Source: SVFI01 sp045546735 (lineage in GTDB: Bacteria > Bacillota > Clostridia > Lachnospirales > Lachnospiraceae). Taken from it: a stretch of 42,819 nt of DNA. Position 1 is the first letter of the stretch; each line of letters opens with the position of its first letter. The notes below the pieces were generated by a model that did not search any database, had not been told where the DNA came from, and worked only from the letters and a program-made list of their open reading frames with translations. The stretch covers positions 1 through 42,819 of the forward strand of contig JAZQDJ010000070.1 of assembly GCA_045546735.1 (NCBI GenBank). The letters run 5' to 3'. Below are positions 24,104 through 31,531 of the stretch, piece by piece. The position numbers and the translations under genes are program-made.

Positions 24104-25212
24104 TAATCCAAATAATCCTTTAACTTGCGGCTTCTGCTCGGATGACGAAGCTTACGGAGCGCCTTTGCCTCAATCTGACGAATACGCTCACGGGTTACGT
24201 TAAACTCACGTCCTACTTCTTCAAGTGTTCTTGCTCTTCCGTCATCAAGACCGAAACGAAGCTTCAATACCTTCTGTTCTCTCTCTGTAAGTGTATCCAA
24301 CACTTCATTTAACTGCTCACGGAGAAGCGTAAATGCAGCTGCATCCGCCGGAACAGGTACATTATCATCCTGAATAAAGTCTCCAAGATGCGAATCTTCC
24401 TCCTCACCGATTGGTGTTTCCAAAGAAACCGGCTCCTGTGAAATCTTCAAAATCTCACGCACACGGTCAACCGGCATATTCATTTCCTCTGCAATTTCTT
24501 CCGGAGACGGCTCACGTCCGAGTTCCTGAAGAAGCTGACGGCTGACACGGATTAATTTATTGATTGTTTCAACCATATGAACCGGAATACGGATTGTTCT
24601 TGCCTGATCCGCAATCGCTCTTGTAATTGCCTGACGAATCCACCATGTAGCATACGTTGAGAATTTATATCCTTTACGATAATCAAATTTCTCTACTGCT
24701 TTAATAAGTCCGAGGTTACCTTCCTGAATCAAATCAAGGAATAACATTCCGCGGCCCACATATCTTTTTGCAATACTAACTACAAGACGAAGGTTTGCTT
24801 CTGCTAACTTTTTCTTAGCTTCCTCATCACCTTCCTCCATTTTCTGGGCAAGTTCAATTTCTTCTTCTGCACTTAAAAGAGGTACTTTACCGATTTCTTT
24901 TAAATACATTCTGACAGGGTCTTCGATGCTGACACCATCCGGAACGGAAAGGTCGATATTCTCTACATCTACCTCATCCTCTTCTGCCATGAGCAGTTCC
25001 TCATCCGGCTCGTCCTCCTCTGTAATACGAAGAACATCAACACCGCTGTGCTCGAGATATTCCACTACTTTCTCAAGCTGCTCATCTTCTAACTGCAGTT
25101 CTTGGAAGAAATCAATAACCTCCTGATATTCAAGTACATTCTTTTTCTTTTTGGCGAGAGCGACAATCTCTTTCAGCTTCTCGTCAAATTTTACCTGTGT
25201 GTTTTCGTCCAT
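24103..25212 (-). CDS. rpoD: Primary RNA polymerase sigma factor (sigma A/70)
   Basis: RpoD directs RNA polymerase to housekeeping promoters such as those listed here. The 369-residue protein has region 1.1 (~1-75), region 1.2 with PVRMYLKEIGKVPLL near 97, regions 2.1-2.4 including LRLVVSIAKRYVGRGM, DLIQEGNLGLIKAVEKFDY and YKFSTYATWWIRQAI near 197, region 3, and region 4.2 at the C-terminus with the helix-turn-helix TLEEVGREFNVTRERIRQIE. Length matches other Clostridia and Bacilli sigma A. It begins 38 nt after dnaG in the classical macromolecular synthesis operon. Confidence 0.98.
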   Translation of the reverse strand: MDENTQVKFDEKLKEIVALAKKKKNVLEYQEVIDFFQELQLEDEQLEKVVEYLEHSGVDVLRITEEDEPDEELLMAEEDEVDVENIDLSVPDGVSIEDPVRMYLKEIGKVPLLSAEEEIELAQKMEEGDEEAKKKLAEANLRLVVSIAKRYVGRGMLFLDLIQEGNLGLIKAVEKFDYRKGYKFSTYATWWIRQAITRAIADQARTIRIPVHMVETINKLIRVSRQLLQELGREPSPEEIAEEMNMPVDRVREILKISQEPVSLETPIGEEEDSHLGDFIQDDNVPVPADAAAFTLLREQLNEVLDTLTEREQKVLKLRFGLDDGRARTLEEVGREFNVTRERIRQIEAKALRKLRHPSRSRKLKDYLD

Positions 25213-25250
25213 TTCCTTTTCTATCCTCCATTTATGTATCTATTTTGTCC

Positions 25251-27050
25251 TTATTTAAGGGAAATATGCGTTTTGGCAAGCGCTTCCAACTCTTTTTTAG
25301 CCGCAACCACGCGGTTTAGAGCCTCCATATCTCTTCCGGAATTCTCTACGTAATAATCATAAGAATTCTGTTTTACCTTCATCAATATGTCATGCAGTGC
25401 TTTTTCCAAATCTGCTGTTTTCTGCGCTTGATTTTCTTCGCCTTCTGGCTCAAAATGCTCCAGTTTCGTATTAAAAAGCTGTGCTACCTCTCTCTGCTCT
25501 GCCTCCTCAGTAAACATACTGATGATTCCTGCCGGATTTAAGTTACCGCCGTCTAACTCTTGGAACATAATTTCCGCCACTTTACGATATATTTCTTTCG
25601 TAAAATCATATGGTGTAATAAATGGCTTTATCTGACTGTATACTTGCGGATAATCCGTAATCCATGTAAGCAAAAGCCTTTGCATCTTTTCTCCGTTTTC
25701 CTGCGGCGTTGCCTTCTTTACTGTCGTCGGCTTCGGCCGCATAACTTCCGTACGCATATCTTCTTTTGCCGCCTGACCGATTACAAGCTTTTTCATACTT
25801 TCCGTAGAAACGTTATACTTACGGGCAATCGCATCCATGTAGTTGTCCCGCTCTAACTCTTCCGAAAATCCGCATAACTTACGGGCAACCTCATTGAAAA
25901 ACTTTGTTTTACTCTCAGGATCTGCAAGATCATATCCTTTTTGTAACATCCTGACTTCAAAAAAGAAGCTGTTCTCTGCTGCGTCAAGCCTCTTCTGAAA
26001 CTCTTCCGCGCCTAAATTTTTTATAAATTCATCCGGATCTTTATAAGGCTCCAGATTTAATACTTTTCCCGATATACCGGCCTCTTTTAAAATAGCAATT
26101 GCACGCAGAGCCGCTTTTACTCCCGGTCCGTCGCTGTCATATGACAAAATTACATTTTCCGCATAACGGCGTATCAAATTGGCCTGTCCGCTCGTAAATG
26201 CAGTCCCGAGTGACGCAACTGCCTGTGTAAATCCTGCCTGATGCATGGCTATGACATCCATATATCCCTCACAAAGGATAATATTGTTCTTGCGCGCAGA
26301 TCTCGCATAATTGAGTCCGTATAAATTCCGGCTTTTATCAAAAACCGGTGTTTCAGGGGAGTTCAAATATTTCGGTTCGCCTTCTCCGAGGACACGTCCG
26401 CCGAATCCGATCACACGATGATTGCTATCCTGTATCGGGAACATAACCCTATTCCAAAACTTATCGCTCATTCCGTATTTTTCACTGAATGTCGCAATTC
26501 CCGACTCTACAATCAACTCATCAGAAAAGCCTTTACTTTTCAAATAGTTACACAGGTCATTGCTTGTCTTATTTGCGTAACCCAGCGCAAACTTTTTCAT
26601 AGTCTCTTCCGTCAATTCACGGCGCCGAAAATAATCCATCCCGACACTTCCCTGCTGTGCCCGCAACTGGTAGTAGAAATAATTCCCTGCCAATTTATTG
26701 ATATCAAGCAGTTGCTGCCGTCTGTTCTGTTTTTCCCTGTTTTCCTTTGAATCTTCATATTCCGGCAGTTTTACACCTGCTCTGTCTGCAAGTATTTTTA
26801 TCGCTTCGGGAAACGTACAGTTTTCATAATTCATAATGAATGTAAAAACATTCCCTCCCGCCCCGCAGCTAAAGCAGTAGTACATCTGCTTGGCAGAATT
26901 CGCCGAAAACGACGGATTTTTATCATTATGAAAAGGGCACAGGCCGAAATAATTGGCTCCTGTCCTCTTCATTTTGACATAACCGGAAATCACATCTACT
27001 ATATCATTTTTTAATCTGACTTCTTCTACAATCTCGTCCGGATAATACAT
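25251..27050 (-). CDS. dnaG: DNA primase
   Basis: DnaG synthesises RNA primers for replication. The protein, 599 residues from the preferred ATG at 27050 (GGAG 5 nt upstream), starts MYYPDEIVEEVRLKNDIV. It has the zinc finger CPFHNDKNPSF / YYCFSCGAGG near residues 38-65, the RNA polymerase core with GFGGRVL near 220, the TOPRIM motifs ILCEGYMDVIAMHQAG (~257) and LSYDSDGPG near 310, and a C-terminal DnaB-interacting region. The longer open frame from 27125 is not DnaG-like and overlaps dgt. It lies 22 nt after dgt and before rpoD. Confidence 0.97.
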   Translation of the reverse strand: MYYPDEIVEEVRLKNDIVDVISGYVKMKRTGANYFGLCPFHNDKNPSFSANSAKQMYYCFSCGAGGNVFTFIMNYENCTFPEAIKILADRAGVKLPEYEDSKENREKQNRRQQLLDINKLAGNYFYYQLRAQQGSVGMDYFRRRELTEETMKKFALGYANKTSNDLCNYLKSKGFSDELIVESGIATFSEKYGMSDKFWNRVMFPIQDSNHRVIGFGGRVLGEGEPKYLNSPETPVFDKSRNLYGLNYARSARKNNIILCEGYMDVIAMHQAGFTQAVASLGTAFTSGQANLIRRYAENVILSYDSDGPGVKAALRAIAILKEAGISGKVLNLEPYKDPDEFIKNLGAEEFQKRLDAAENSFFFEVRMLQKGYDLADPESKTKFFNEVARKLCGFSEELERDNYMDAIARKYNVSTESMKKLVIGQAAKEDMRTEVMRPKPTTVKKATPQENGEKMQRLLLTWITDYPQVYSQIKPFITPYDFTKEIYRKVAEIMFQELDGGNLNPAGIISMFTEEAEQREVAQLFNTKLEHFEPEGEENQAQKTADLEKALHDILMKVKQNSYDYYVENSGRDMEALNRVVAAKKELEALAKTHISLK

Positions 27051-27072
27051 ATTTTCTCCATATCCATTCTGT

Positions 27073-28080
27073 TTAACCGTGCCATGTTTTCGGAATATAA
27101 ATTTCCTCATACTTGGAAATTGCAAACCGGTCCGTCATGGCTCCGACATAATCACAAACTATCTGTTCCTTTGATGTTCCGTCACGCTCCATTAAATCGA
27201 GCATATGTCGCGGAAGTAAATCAATATTTCTCATGTAATATTCATACAGGGTAATCATCAGCGCTTCCGCCTTTTTCTCTTCCCCTTTTGCTACCGGATT
27301 CTCATATACTTTTTCAAACATAAATTCACGAAGTTCCTTCATCGCCTGTGCCACCGGCGGTGAAAGTGAAACATCATCTTTTCCCAAACTGTATGTCACA
27401 AGGTCGTGAATAAAGTTATCCAGGCGCTCACCGAGCGTATAACCTATGACTGCACCAATACTCTTCGGAACATCTTCATCCTTGAGAATCCCTGCCCTGA
27501 TTGCATCATCCATGTCGTGATGAATATACGCAATCTTATCCGAAAGACGTACAATCTTTCCTTCTAATGTCGACGGATTTTTTCTGGTCTGATGATTCAG
27601 AATGCCATCACGCACTTCCATCGTCAAATTCAGTCCGATACCGTTTTTCTCAAGCACGTCAACTGTTCGTACACTTTGTTCGCTGTGGACAAATCCGGTT
27701 GGCGAGACTTCATTTAAAGCACGCTCTCCTGCATGTCCGAACGGTGTATGTCCGAGATCATGACCGAGTGCAATTGCCTCTACCAAATCCTCGTTAAGCC
27801 GGAGCGCCTTTGCAATTGTACGCGCATTCTGAGACACCTCCAAAGTATGTGTCAAACGAGTACGGTAATGATCGCCGTCCGGTGTCAAAAACACCTGCGT
27901 TTTATCTTTTAAACGGCGGAATGATTTACTATGTAAAATACGGTCTCTGTCACGCTGAAACACAGGTCTTATATCGCACTGTGGCTCTTCACGCAGACGC
28001 CCTTTCGAATCCTTGCTCAAGCATGCATATTGACTTAAATTAACACTTTCTAACTGTTCTAAATGTTCTCTGATTGTCAT
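27073..28080 (-). CDS. dgt: dGTP triphosphohydrolase-like HD protein
   Basis: The family hydrolyses dGTP (or other dNTPs) to deoxynucleoside and triphosphate. The 335-residue protein shows RDRDRILHSKSFRRLKDKTQVF near residue 43, YRTRLTHTLEVSQNARTIA near 72 (first His), the HD motif ALGHDLGHTPFGHAGE near 104 and KIVRLSDKIAYIHHDMDDA near 182 (final Asp). It is the shorter type found upstream of dnaG in Firmicutes. The ATG at 28080 has AAGGAG 6 nt upstream; another ATG five codons earlier lacks one. A promoter at 28174-28202 drives dgt-dnaG-rpoD. Confidence 0.94.
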   Translation of the reverse strand: MTIREHLEQLESVNLSQYACLSKDSKGRLREEPQCDIRPVFQRDRDRILHSKSFRRLKDKTQVFLTPDGDHYRTRLTHTLEVSQNARTIAKALRLNEDLVEAIALGHDLGHTPFGHAGERALNEVSPTGFVHSEQSVRTVDVLEKNGIGLNLTMEVRDGILNHQTRKNPSTLEGKIVRLSDKIAYIHHDMDDAIRAGILKDEDVPKSIGAVIGYTLGERLDNFIHDLVTYSLGKDDVSLSPPVAQAMKELREFMFEKVYENPVAKGEEKKAEALMITLYEYYMRNIDLLPRHMLDLMERDGTSKEQIVCDYVGAMTDRFAISKYEEIYIPKTWHG

Positions 28081-28173
28081 GAGATCTCCTTCCATCCACA
28101 GACATAAACATACCCTCTATAATTATTTTTCTGTATTTTTTCGAAAATCCCTTTTTTTATTTTCACTTTTTCA

Positions 28174-28202
28174 ACTATAGCACTCGAAATTAACCGTTTC
28201 AA
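28174..28202 (-). promoter_or_regulatory. Promoter of the dgt-dnaG-rpoD operon
   Basis: TTGAAA, 17 nt, TATAGT. An upstream near-copy of AGTGCTATA...TTGAAA at about 28196-28216 makes a direct repeat around the -35. Confidence 0.65.
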
Positions 28203-28256
28203 CAATTTATAGCACTAAATTATTCATTTTTTATATATTTTCTTCTAAAACAAAAA

Positions 28257-28280
28257 GAGAGTAGACACATGTCTACTCTC
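28257..28280 (-). terminator. Terminator of tRNA-Leu(CAG)
   Basis: GAGAGTAGAC pairs with GTCTACTCTC, followed by a T run on the minus strand. Confidence 0.85.
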
Positions 28281-28291
28281 CTTGTTTTATA

Positions 28292-28375
28292 TGCAGGAGA
28301 TGGGACTTGAACCCACACGATATTGCTACCACAGGCACCTGAAGCCTGCGCGTCTGCCAATTCCGCCACTCCTGC
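28292..28375 (-). tRNA. tRNA-Leu (anticodon CAG)
   Basis: An 84-nt cloverleaf. The acceptor stem is GCAGGAG/CTCCTGC, the anticodon stem CAGGC/GCCTG with loop TTCAGGT (anticodon CAG, reading CTG), a long variable arm typical of class II tRNA, and the T arm contains GGTTCAAGTCC. CCA is not encoded. Confidence 0.95.
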
Positions 28376-28386
28376 GCGCAAATCAT

Positions 28387-28415
28387 ATTCTATCGTTTTT
28401 TATATGCAATGTCAA
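28387..28415 (-). promoter_or_regulatory. Promoter of tRNA-Leu(CAG)
   Basis: TTGACA, 17 nt, TAGAAT, immediately upstream of the tRNA. Confidence 0.75.
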
Positions 28416-28444
28416 TGGTCTTTTCAAATTTCTTTACGCAAAAA

Positions 28445-28467
28445 CTCCCCGCCAAAATGACGGGGAG
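28445..28467 (-). terminator. Terminator of the FliD-like gene
   Basis: CTCCCCG pairs with CGGGGAG around a 9-nt loop, followed by T residues on the minus strand. T residues on the other side make it partly bidirectional. Confidence 0.85.
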
Positions 28468-28479
28468 ACTTGTTTTTTC

Positions 28480-29283
28480 TTAGAATAAACTGTCAAACAT
28501 ATAACCGCTGGAAGCATAAGAATTGTTATACAATGCATTCTGTGCATAGATACCGCTCGTCTTGGCTGCATCCTCTCTCGCATACATGTTAATAAACGAT
28601 GCTTTCGTCTGTACATCATAAGCAAAAGATGTCACACCGTTAAACATTGTCTTTACAGAAGCCATGTCAGCAGCTTTAAACGCCTTCTCATCAACACTCA
28701 GCTTATTATCTTCACCGATAGTGATACCGACTTTAGCAAGCATATCTTCATTCGCCGCAGTCATCGTTGTCATGTTGGCTCCGGTATTTAATACCTTAAC
28801 ATTGTCAGACTTGCCTGCTGCGGAAAGCACGCTGTTATATGCATCAACAAACTCGGATACTTTTTTATAAATTGCATCCTTATCATATCCTTTTGTCGTA
28901 CTCTCAACGCCGTTTTCATCCTTTGTCGTGATATCCTTCTCCACGAACAAATTCTCTTTTCCCGTTGCTGTAAGTGCCTGCGCTGCCTTTGACAACTTGT
29001 CACTGCTTCCTTTCAGTGCTGTAATTGTAGTCGCCTGATCCGCACTGCTGCCGGTTGCAAGTTTATTCACTGCGCTGTTCTTACTTGAACCTTCTTCGCC
29101 CTGTGAATAATACGCTTTCATAAGCTTGCCGTAACTACCGCTCTTAATCAATGCGTAATCCGATAAAGAAAACGAAGAACCGGAAGTACCGCCGAAGATA
29201 CTGTTTGTCACATTGTTACTGCGGGTCGGCAAACTTGAAAACAACATCGAATAATCATTTTTTGGTGTAATATTGATTGCCAT
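28480..29283 (-). CDS. FliD-like flagellar hook-associated protein homologue
   Basis: This 267-residue protein is low in cysteine and rich in Ser, Ala, Asn and Thr, as in exported flagellar axial proteins. The segment FVDAYNSVLSAAG (~residues 147-159), followed by MLAKVGITIGEDNKLSVDEKAF (split) and a VKTMFNG motif near 216, resembles the C-terminal part of the FliD cap. The N-terminal half (SLSDYALIKSGSYGKLMKAYY near 39) is unlike FliD. There is no Sec signal peptide. GGAG lies 8 nt before the ATG. It stands alone between two tRNA-Leu genes with its own promoter and terminator. The role in flagella or elsewhere is inferred. Confidence 0.6.
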   Translation of the reverse strand: MAINITPKNDYSMLFSSLPTRSNNVTNSIFGGTSGSSFSLSDYALIKSGSYGKLMKAYYSQGEEGSSKNSAVNKLATGSSADQATTITALKGSSDKLSKAAQALTATGKENLFVEKDITTKDENGVESTTKGYDKDAIYKKVSEFVDAYNSVLSAAGKSDNVKVLNTGANMTTMTAANEDMLAKVGITIGEDNKLSVDEKAFKAADMASVKTMFNGVTSFAYDVQTKASFINMYAREDAAKTSGIYAQNALYNNSYASSGYMFDSLF

Positions 29284-29309
29284 TTTAATCACTCCTTGAT
29301 TACAAAAAA

Positions 29310-29327
29310 GAAATCTTCCTTGATTTC
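29310..29327 (-). promoter_or_regulatory. Leader hairpin with GGA in the loop
   Basis: On the minus strand GAAATC-AAGGAA-GATTTC, followed by a T run. The loop presents AAGGAA, and the real ribosome-binding site 20 nt downstream repeats AATCAAGGA, a layout resembling paired CsrA sites. Confidence 0.4.
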
Positions 29328-29356
29328 TGTGCATAGTTAGTCATGTTCTTATAATG

Positions 29357-29385
29357 ATTATCGCCCATTTTACAGGAATTGGCAA
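29357..29385 (-). promoter_or_regulatory. Promoter of the FliD-like gene
   Basis: TTGCCA, 17 nt, GATAAT. This resembles a sigma-A rather than a sigma-D (TAAA-N15-GCCGATAA) promoter, although a GGGCGATAAT element is present and a sigma-D reading should be kept open. Confidence 0.55.
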
Positions 29386-29438
29386 GAGGTTTCCTACAGA
29401 AATAAAAAATATTTTTTCAAAAAATATCATTTTTCGTG

Positions 29439-29467
29439 TTGACACCATCGCTTTTAGATGATATTAT
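29439..29467 (+). promoter_or_regulatory. Promoter of tRNA-Leu(AAG)
   Basis: TTGACA, 17 nt, TATTAT, about 40 nt upstream of the tRNA. Confidence 0.8.
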
Positions 29468-29507
29468 ACTACTTGCGGCGTGACAAACACACCGCTCCAT
29501 AAGAAAC

Positions 29508-29592
29508 GCGGAAGTGTCGGAACTGGCAGACGAGCAAGACTAAGGATCTTGTGATCAATGCGATCGTGTGGGTTCAAGTCCCATCTTCCGCA
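29508..29592 (+). tRNA. tRNA-Leu (anticodon AAG)
   Basis: An 85-nt cloverleaf. The acceptor stem is GCGGAAG/CTTCCGC, the anticodon stem CAAGA/TCTTG with loop CTAAGGA (anticodon AAG, reading CTT), a long variable arm (class II), and the T arm GGTTCAAGTCC. CCA is not encoded. Confidence 0.95.
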
Positions 29593-29605
29593 GGAAAATT
29601 TAAAT

Positions 29606-29638
29606 GCGATAAATACTACGAAATGCAGTATTTATCGT
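29606..29638 (+). terminator. Terminator of tRNA-Leu(AAG)
   Basis: GCGATAAATACT pairs with AGTATTTATCGT around a 9-nt loop, followed by seven T. Confidence 0.9.
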
Positions 29639-29668
29639 ATTTTTTTGTGTTTGGGTGTGTCAACTTAA

Positions 29669-29696
29669 AAATAGCCTATCTTACGATAAGCTATTT
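29669..29696 (-). terminator. Terminator of the YczE-like gene
   Basis: AAATAGCTTATC pairs with GATAGGCTATTT (one G-U) around a short loop, with T residues following on the minus strand. Confidence 0.8.
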
Positions 29697-29709
29697 CTGC
29701 TTGTATATT

Positions 29710-30360
29710 TCATTGCAAAATTTTTTCCAAAGGTTTCTTTAATCTGCGCGTAAAAAACTTTACCGTTACACCGGTCAAACATGCAGAAATAATTGTCCCC
29801 TCTCGCGTTCCGACAACAGAAAAATCAAAAAAGACAAGGGATAATACAATCGATAAGCATACACAAAAAATATCAAACCCGATTTTCACATTGCCAAACT
29901 CAACACCTGACACATCGGAAACTGCTTTTACAAATGCTTCACCCGAATTCATAATCACATTTGCGATGACCGCAAGTGATATGCCGAATCCCAGCACTGT
30001 GATTCCGGTCAGAATCATCAAAAGTTTTACCGGATATGTATTGACCGGCAAAAAACTGACCAGCCACATCCCAAAATCCGTAAACCAGCCAAACACAAAC
30101 GAAAGCGGAACCTGTAAAAATTGAATAGGTTTAAACTTTTTCCGCAGTATTACAATCTGACCGATGATTAATACACAGTTCCATATAATAAGCCATGTTC
30201 CCATAGTAAAGAATGTGTACTTGATACTCAGTACATTTGCTACGGACGAAATCGGTGATACGCCGAGTTCCGGACGTTTCGTAAAGGCTACTCCGAGCGC
30301 CGCAAAGAAAAGACTTATGACAAATAATATGTAACGCTTTGCAACTTCTTTTCTGCTCAT
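29710..30360 (-). CDS. YczE/YyaS-like integral membrane protein
   Basis: The 216-residue protein (from the ATG at 30360, ~9 nt after GGAG) has about five to six hydrophobic segments and resembles the YczE/YyaS/YitT group of Firmicutes membrane proteins of unknown function. Characteristic parts are GVAFTKRPELGVSPISSVANVLS near residue 23, FGWFTDFGMW near 89, and the C-terminal PLEKILQ tail. Two other in-frame ATGs (30366, 30387) make the start uncertain by a few codons. It is the last gene of the ABC exporter-FliB-like transcript and is followed by a terminator. Confidence 0.8.
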   Translation of the reverse strand: MSRKEVAKRYILFVISLFFAALGVAFTKRPELGVSPISSVANVLSIKYTFFTMGTWLIIWNCVLIIGQIVILRKKFKPIQFLQVPLSFVFGWFTDFGMWLVSFLPVNTYPVKLLMILTGITVLGFGISLAVIANVIMNSGEAFVKAVSDVSGVEFGNVKIGFDIFCVCLSIVLSLVFFDFSVVGTREGTIISACLTGVTVKFFTRRLKKPLEKILQ

Positions 30361-30399
30361 CTTCATCGTCTCCTTTTTAAACCGCACTCATCAAAATTC

Positions 30400-31515
30400 T
30401 CACATCCCCCAAATCACACGCATCAGATTCGCAAGTCCCAACTCTCGCCTCTTCAAAAGAAGTTCCTCCATCTTCAAAAGATTCGGGTCGGAATGTTCCA
30501 CCTCTTTCGAATACCTGTAAACAGCTTCTATCATCGCCTGTTTATCCAGACTCACAGCGCACCCCAAATCCCCTAAATATAATCTGCGCATCAAAAGAAC
30601 AGAAGCAACGGCAAACTTTATCTTCCCATATGCCTGCTCATCATAAACCGCACCGCAAAAATATGTATAAACAAAATACACCATCAATTGCTCAAGGCAA
30701 ACCGCCTCTTCTTCTGAAACAGACCTTAACCTGTCAAAGTCTCCAAGTCGCTCCGAGCAATACACCGAAAAATCATCCTTCAAAACCTCAAGTTCATCCA
30801 AAAGACCGCAAAGCACATTCCAAATCGGCTCAGTTACCTCCCGGCAACTATTCTTATATTCCGTACACCGCTCCTCAAATCGCATCGCAGCATCTTCTGC
30901 GCTGTATCTGTCCAACAAATCATCCACTTCAAAAAGTTGTCCCTTGCTGATCCGGCGCTGCAAATCATGTCCGAGCGAAAGCACCATCGCCATCCTTGTG
31001 CGAATATCCACAGCCCGGTTCTGTAAAACAGAAAACATGACCTCTCTTGCATCCGCAAGTTTTGTAAAGAGCATGTAATCAAACTCTTCATACTCCTCCG
31101 CCTGCATAGGCTTTTCCTTAGAAATAAACCGTACCGGCTCGGTCCTGTTCATCAGCATCTTTGCCACAACAGGACAGGAAATCGAAAGGGAGATTTCCCG
31201 CAAATCCTCATACTCTTCCACGTGTCTCGGATATTTGCGACACGTATCACAGAGCATCTGCGGACCGGCATTTTTATAAATATCGCACAAATTTTCATCG
31301 TTTAAGAACGCACAGCGCTTCGCCGACTGACAAAAAACGCCTTCTTTCCAATCCACGGACTTTCTGAGCCTTTTTCCGAAATCCCCCGGATATTTCTTAT
31401 ATTTCTTCTGACTTTTTTCATCAATCACAATCTGCCATCCGGCACAACACGTATCCGGACAATCTCCTGCAATACACGCAAATTCCTTATAATAATCCGG
31501 TATTGTATAAAGCAT
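30400..31515 (-). CDS. fliB: Flagellin lysine-N-methylase (FliB-like)
   Basis: A 371-residue Cys-rich protein matching FliB-like enzymes, which methylate lysines on flagellin; the exact chemistry in this group may involve radical SAM-like or cysteine-bound clusters. The N-terminal half carries CIAGDCPDTCCAGW (Cys 14, 19, 23, 24), a CAFLNDENLCDIY segment near 68, and LCDTCRKYPRHVEEY near 88. The C-terminal half is helical and acidic (~180-360). It sits 16 nt after an ABC exporter gene with GAGG upstream. No flagellin gene is in this window, so its substrate must lie elsewhere; relatives also occur in non-motile Clostridia, so another target is possible. Confidence 0.8.
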   Translation of the reverse strand: MLYTIPDYYKEFACIAGDCPDTCCAGWQIVIDEKSQKKYKKYPGDFGKRLRKSVDWKEGVFCQSAKRCAFLNDENLCDIYKNAGPQMLCDTCRKYPRHVEEYEDLREISLSISCPVVAKMLMNRTEPVRFISKEKPMQAEEYEEFDYMLFTKLADAREVMFSVLQNRAVDIRTRMAMVLSLGHDLQRRISKGQLFEVDDLLDRYSAEDAAMRFEERCTEYKNSCREVTEPIWNVLCGLLDELEVLKDDFSVYCSERLGDFDRLRSVSEEEAVCLEQLMVYFVYTYFCGAVYDEQAYGKIKFAVASVLLMRRLYLGDLGCAVSLDKQAMIEAVYRYSKEVEHSDPNLLKMEELLLKRRELGLANLMRVIWGM

Positions 31516-31531
31516 CTCTCAACCTCACACT

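Noticed and set aside
28292..29592. tRNA-Leu genes as integration sites for a genomic island
   Set aside because: No integrase, direct-repeat att copy or foreign gene cluster is present; both tRNAs have normal promoters and terminators.
29551..29742. 63-residue ORF on the plus strand across the tRNA-Leu(AAG) 3' end
   Set aside because: It overlaps the tRNA and its terminator; chance frame.
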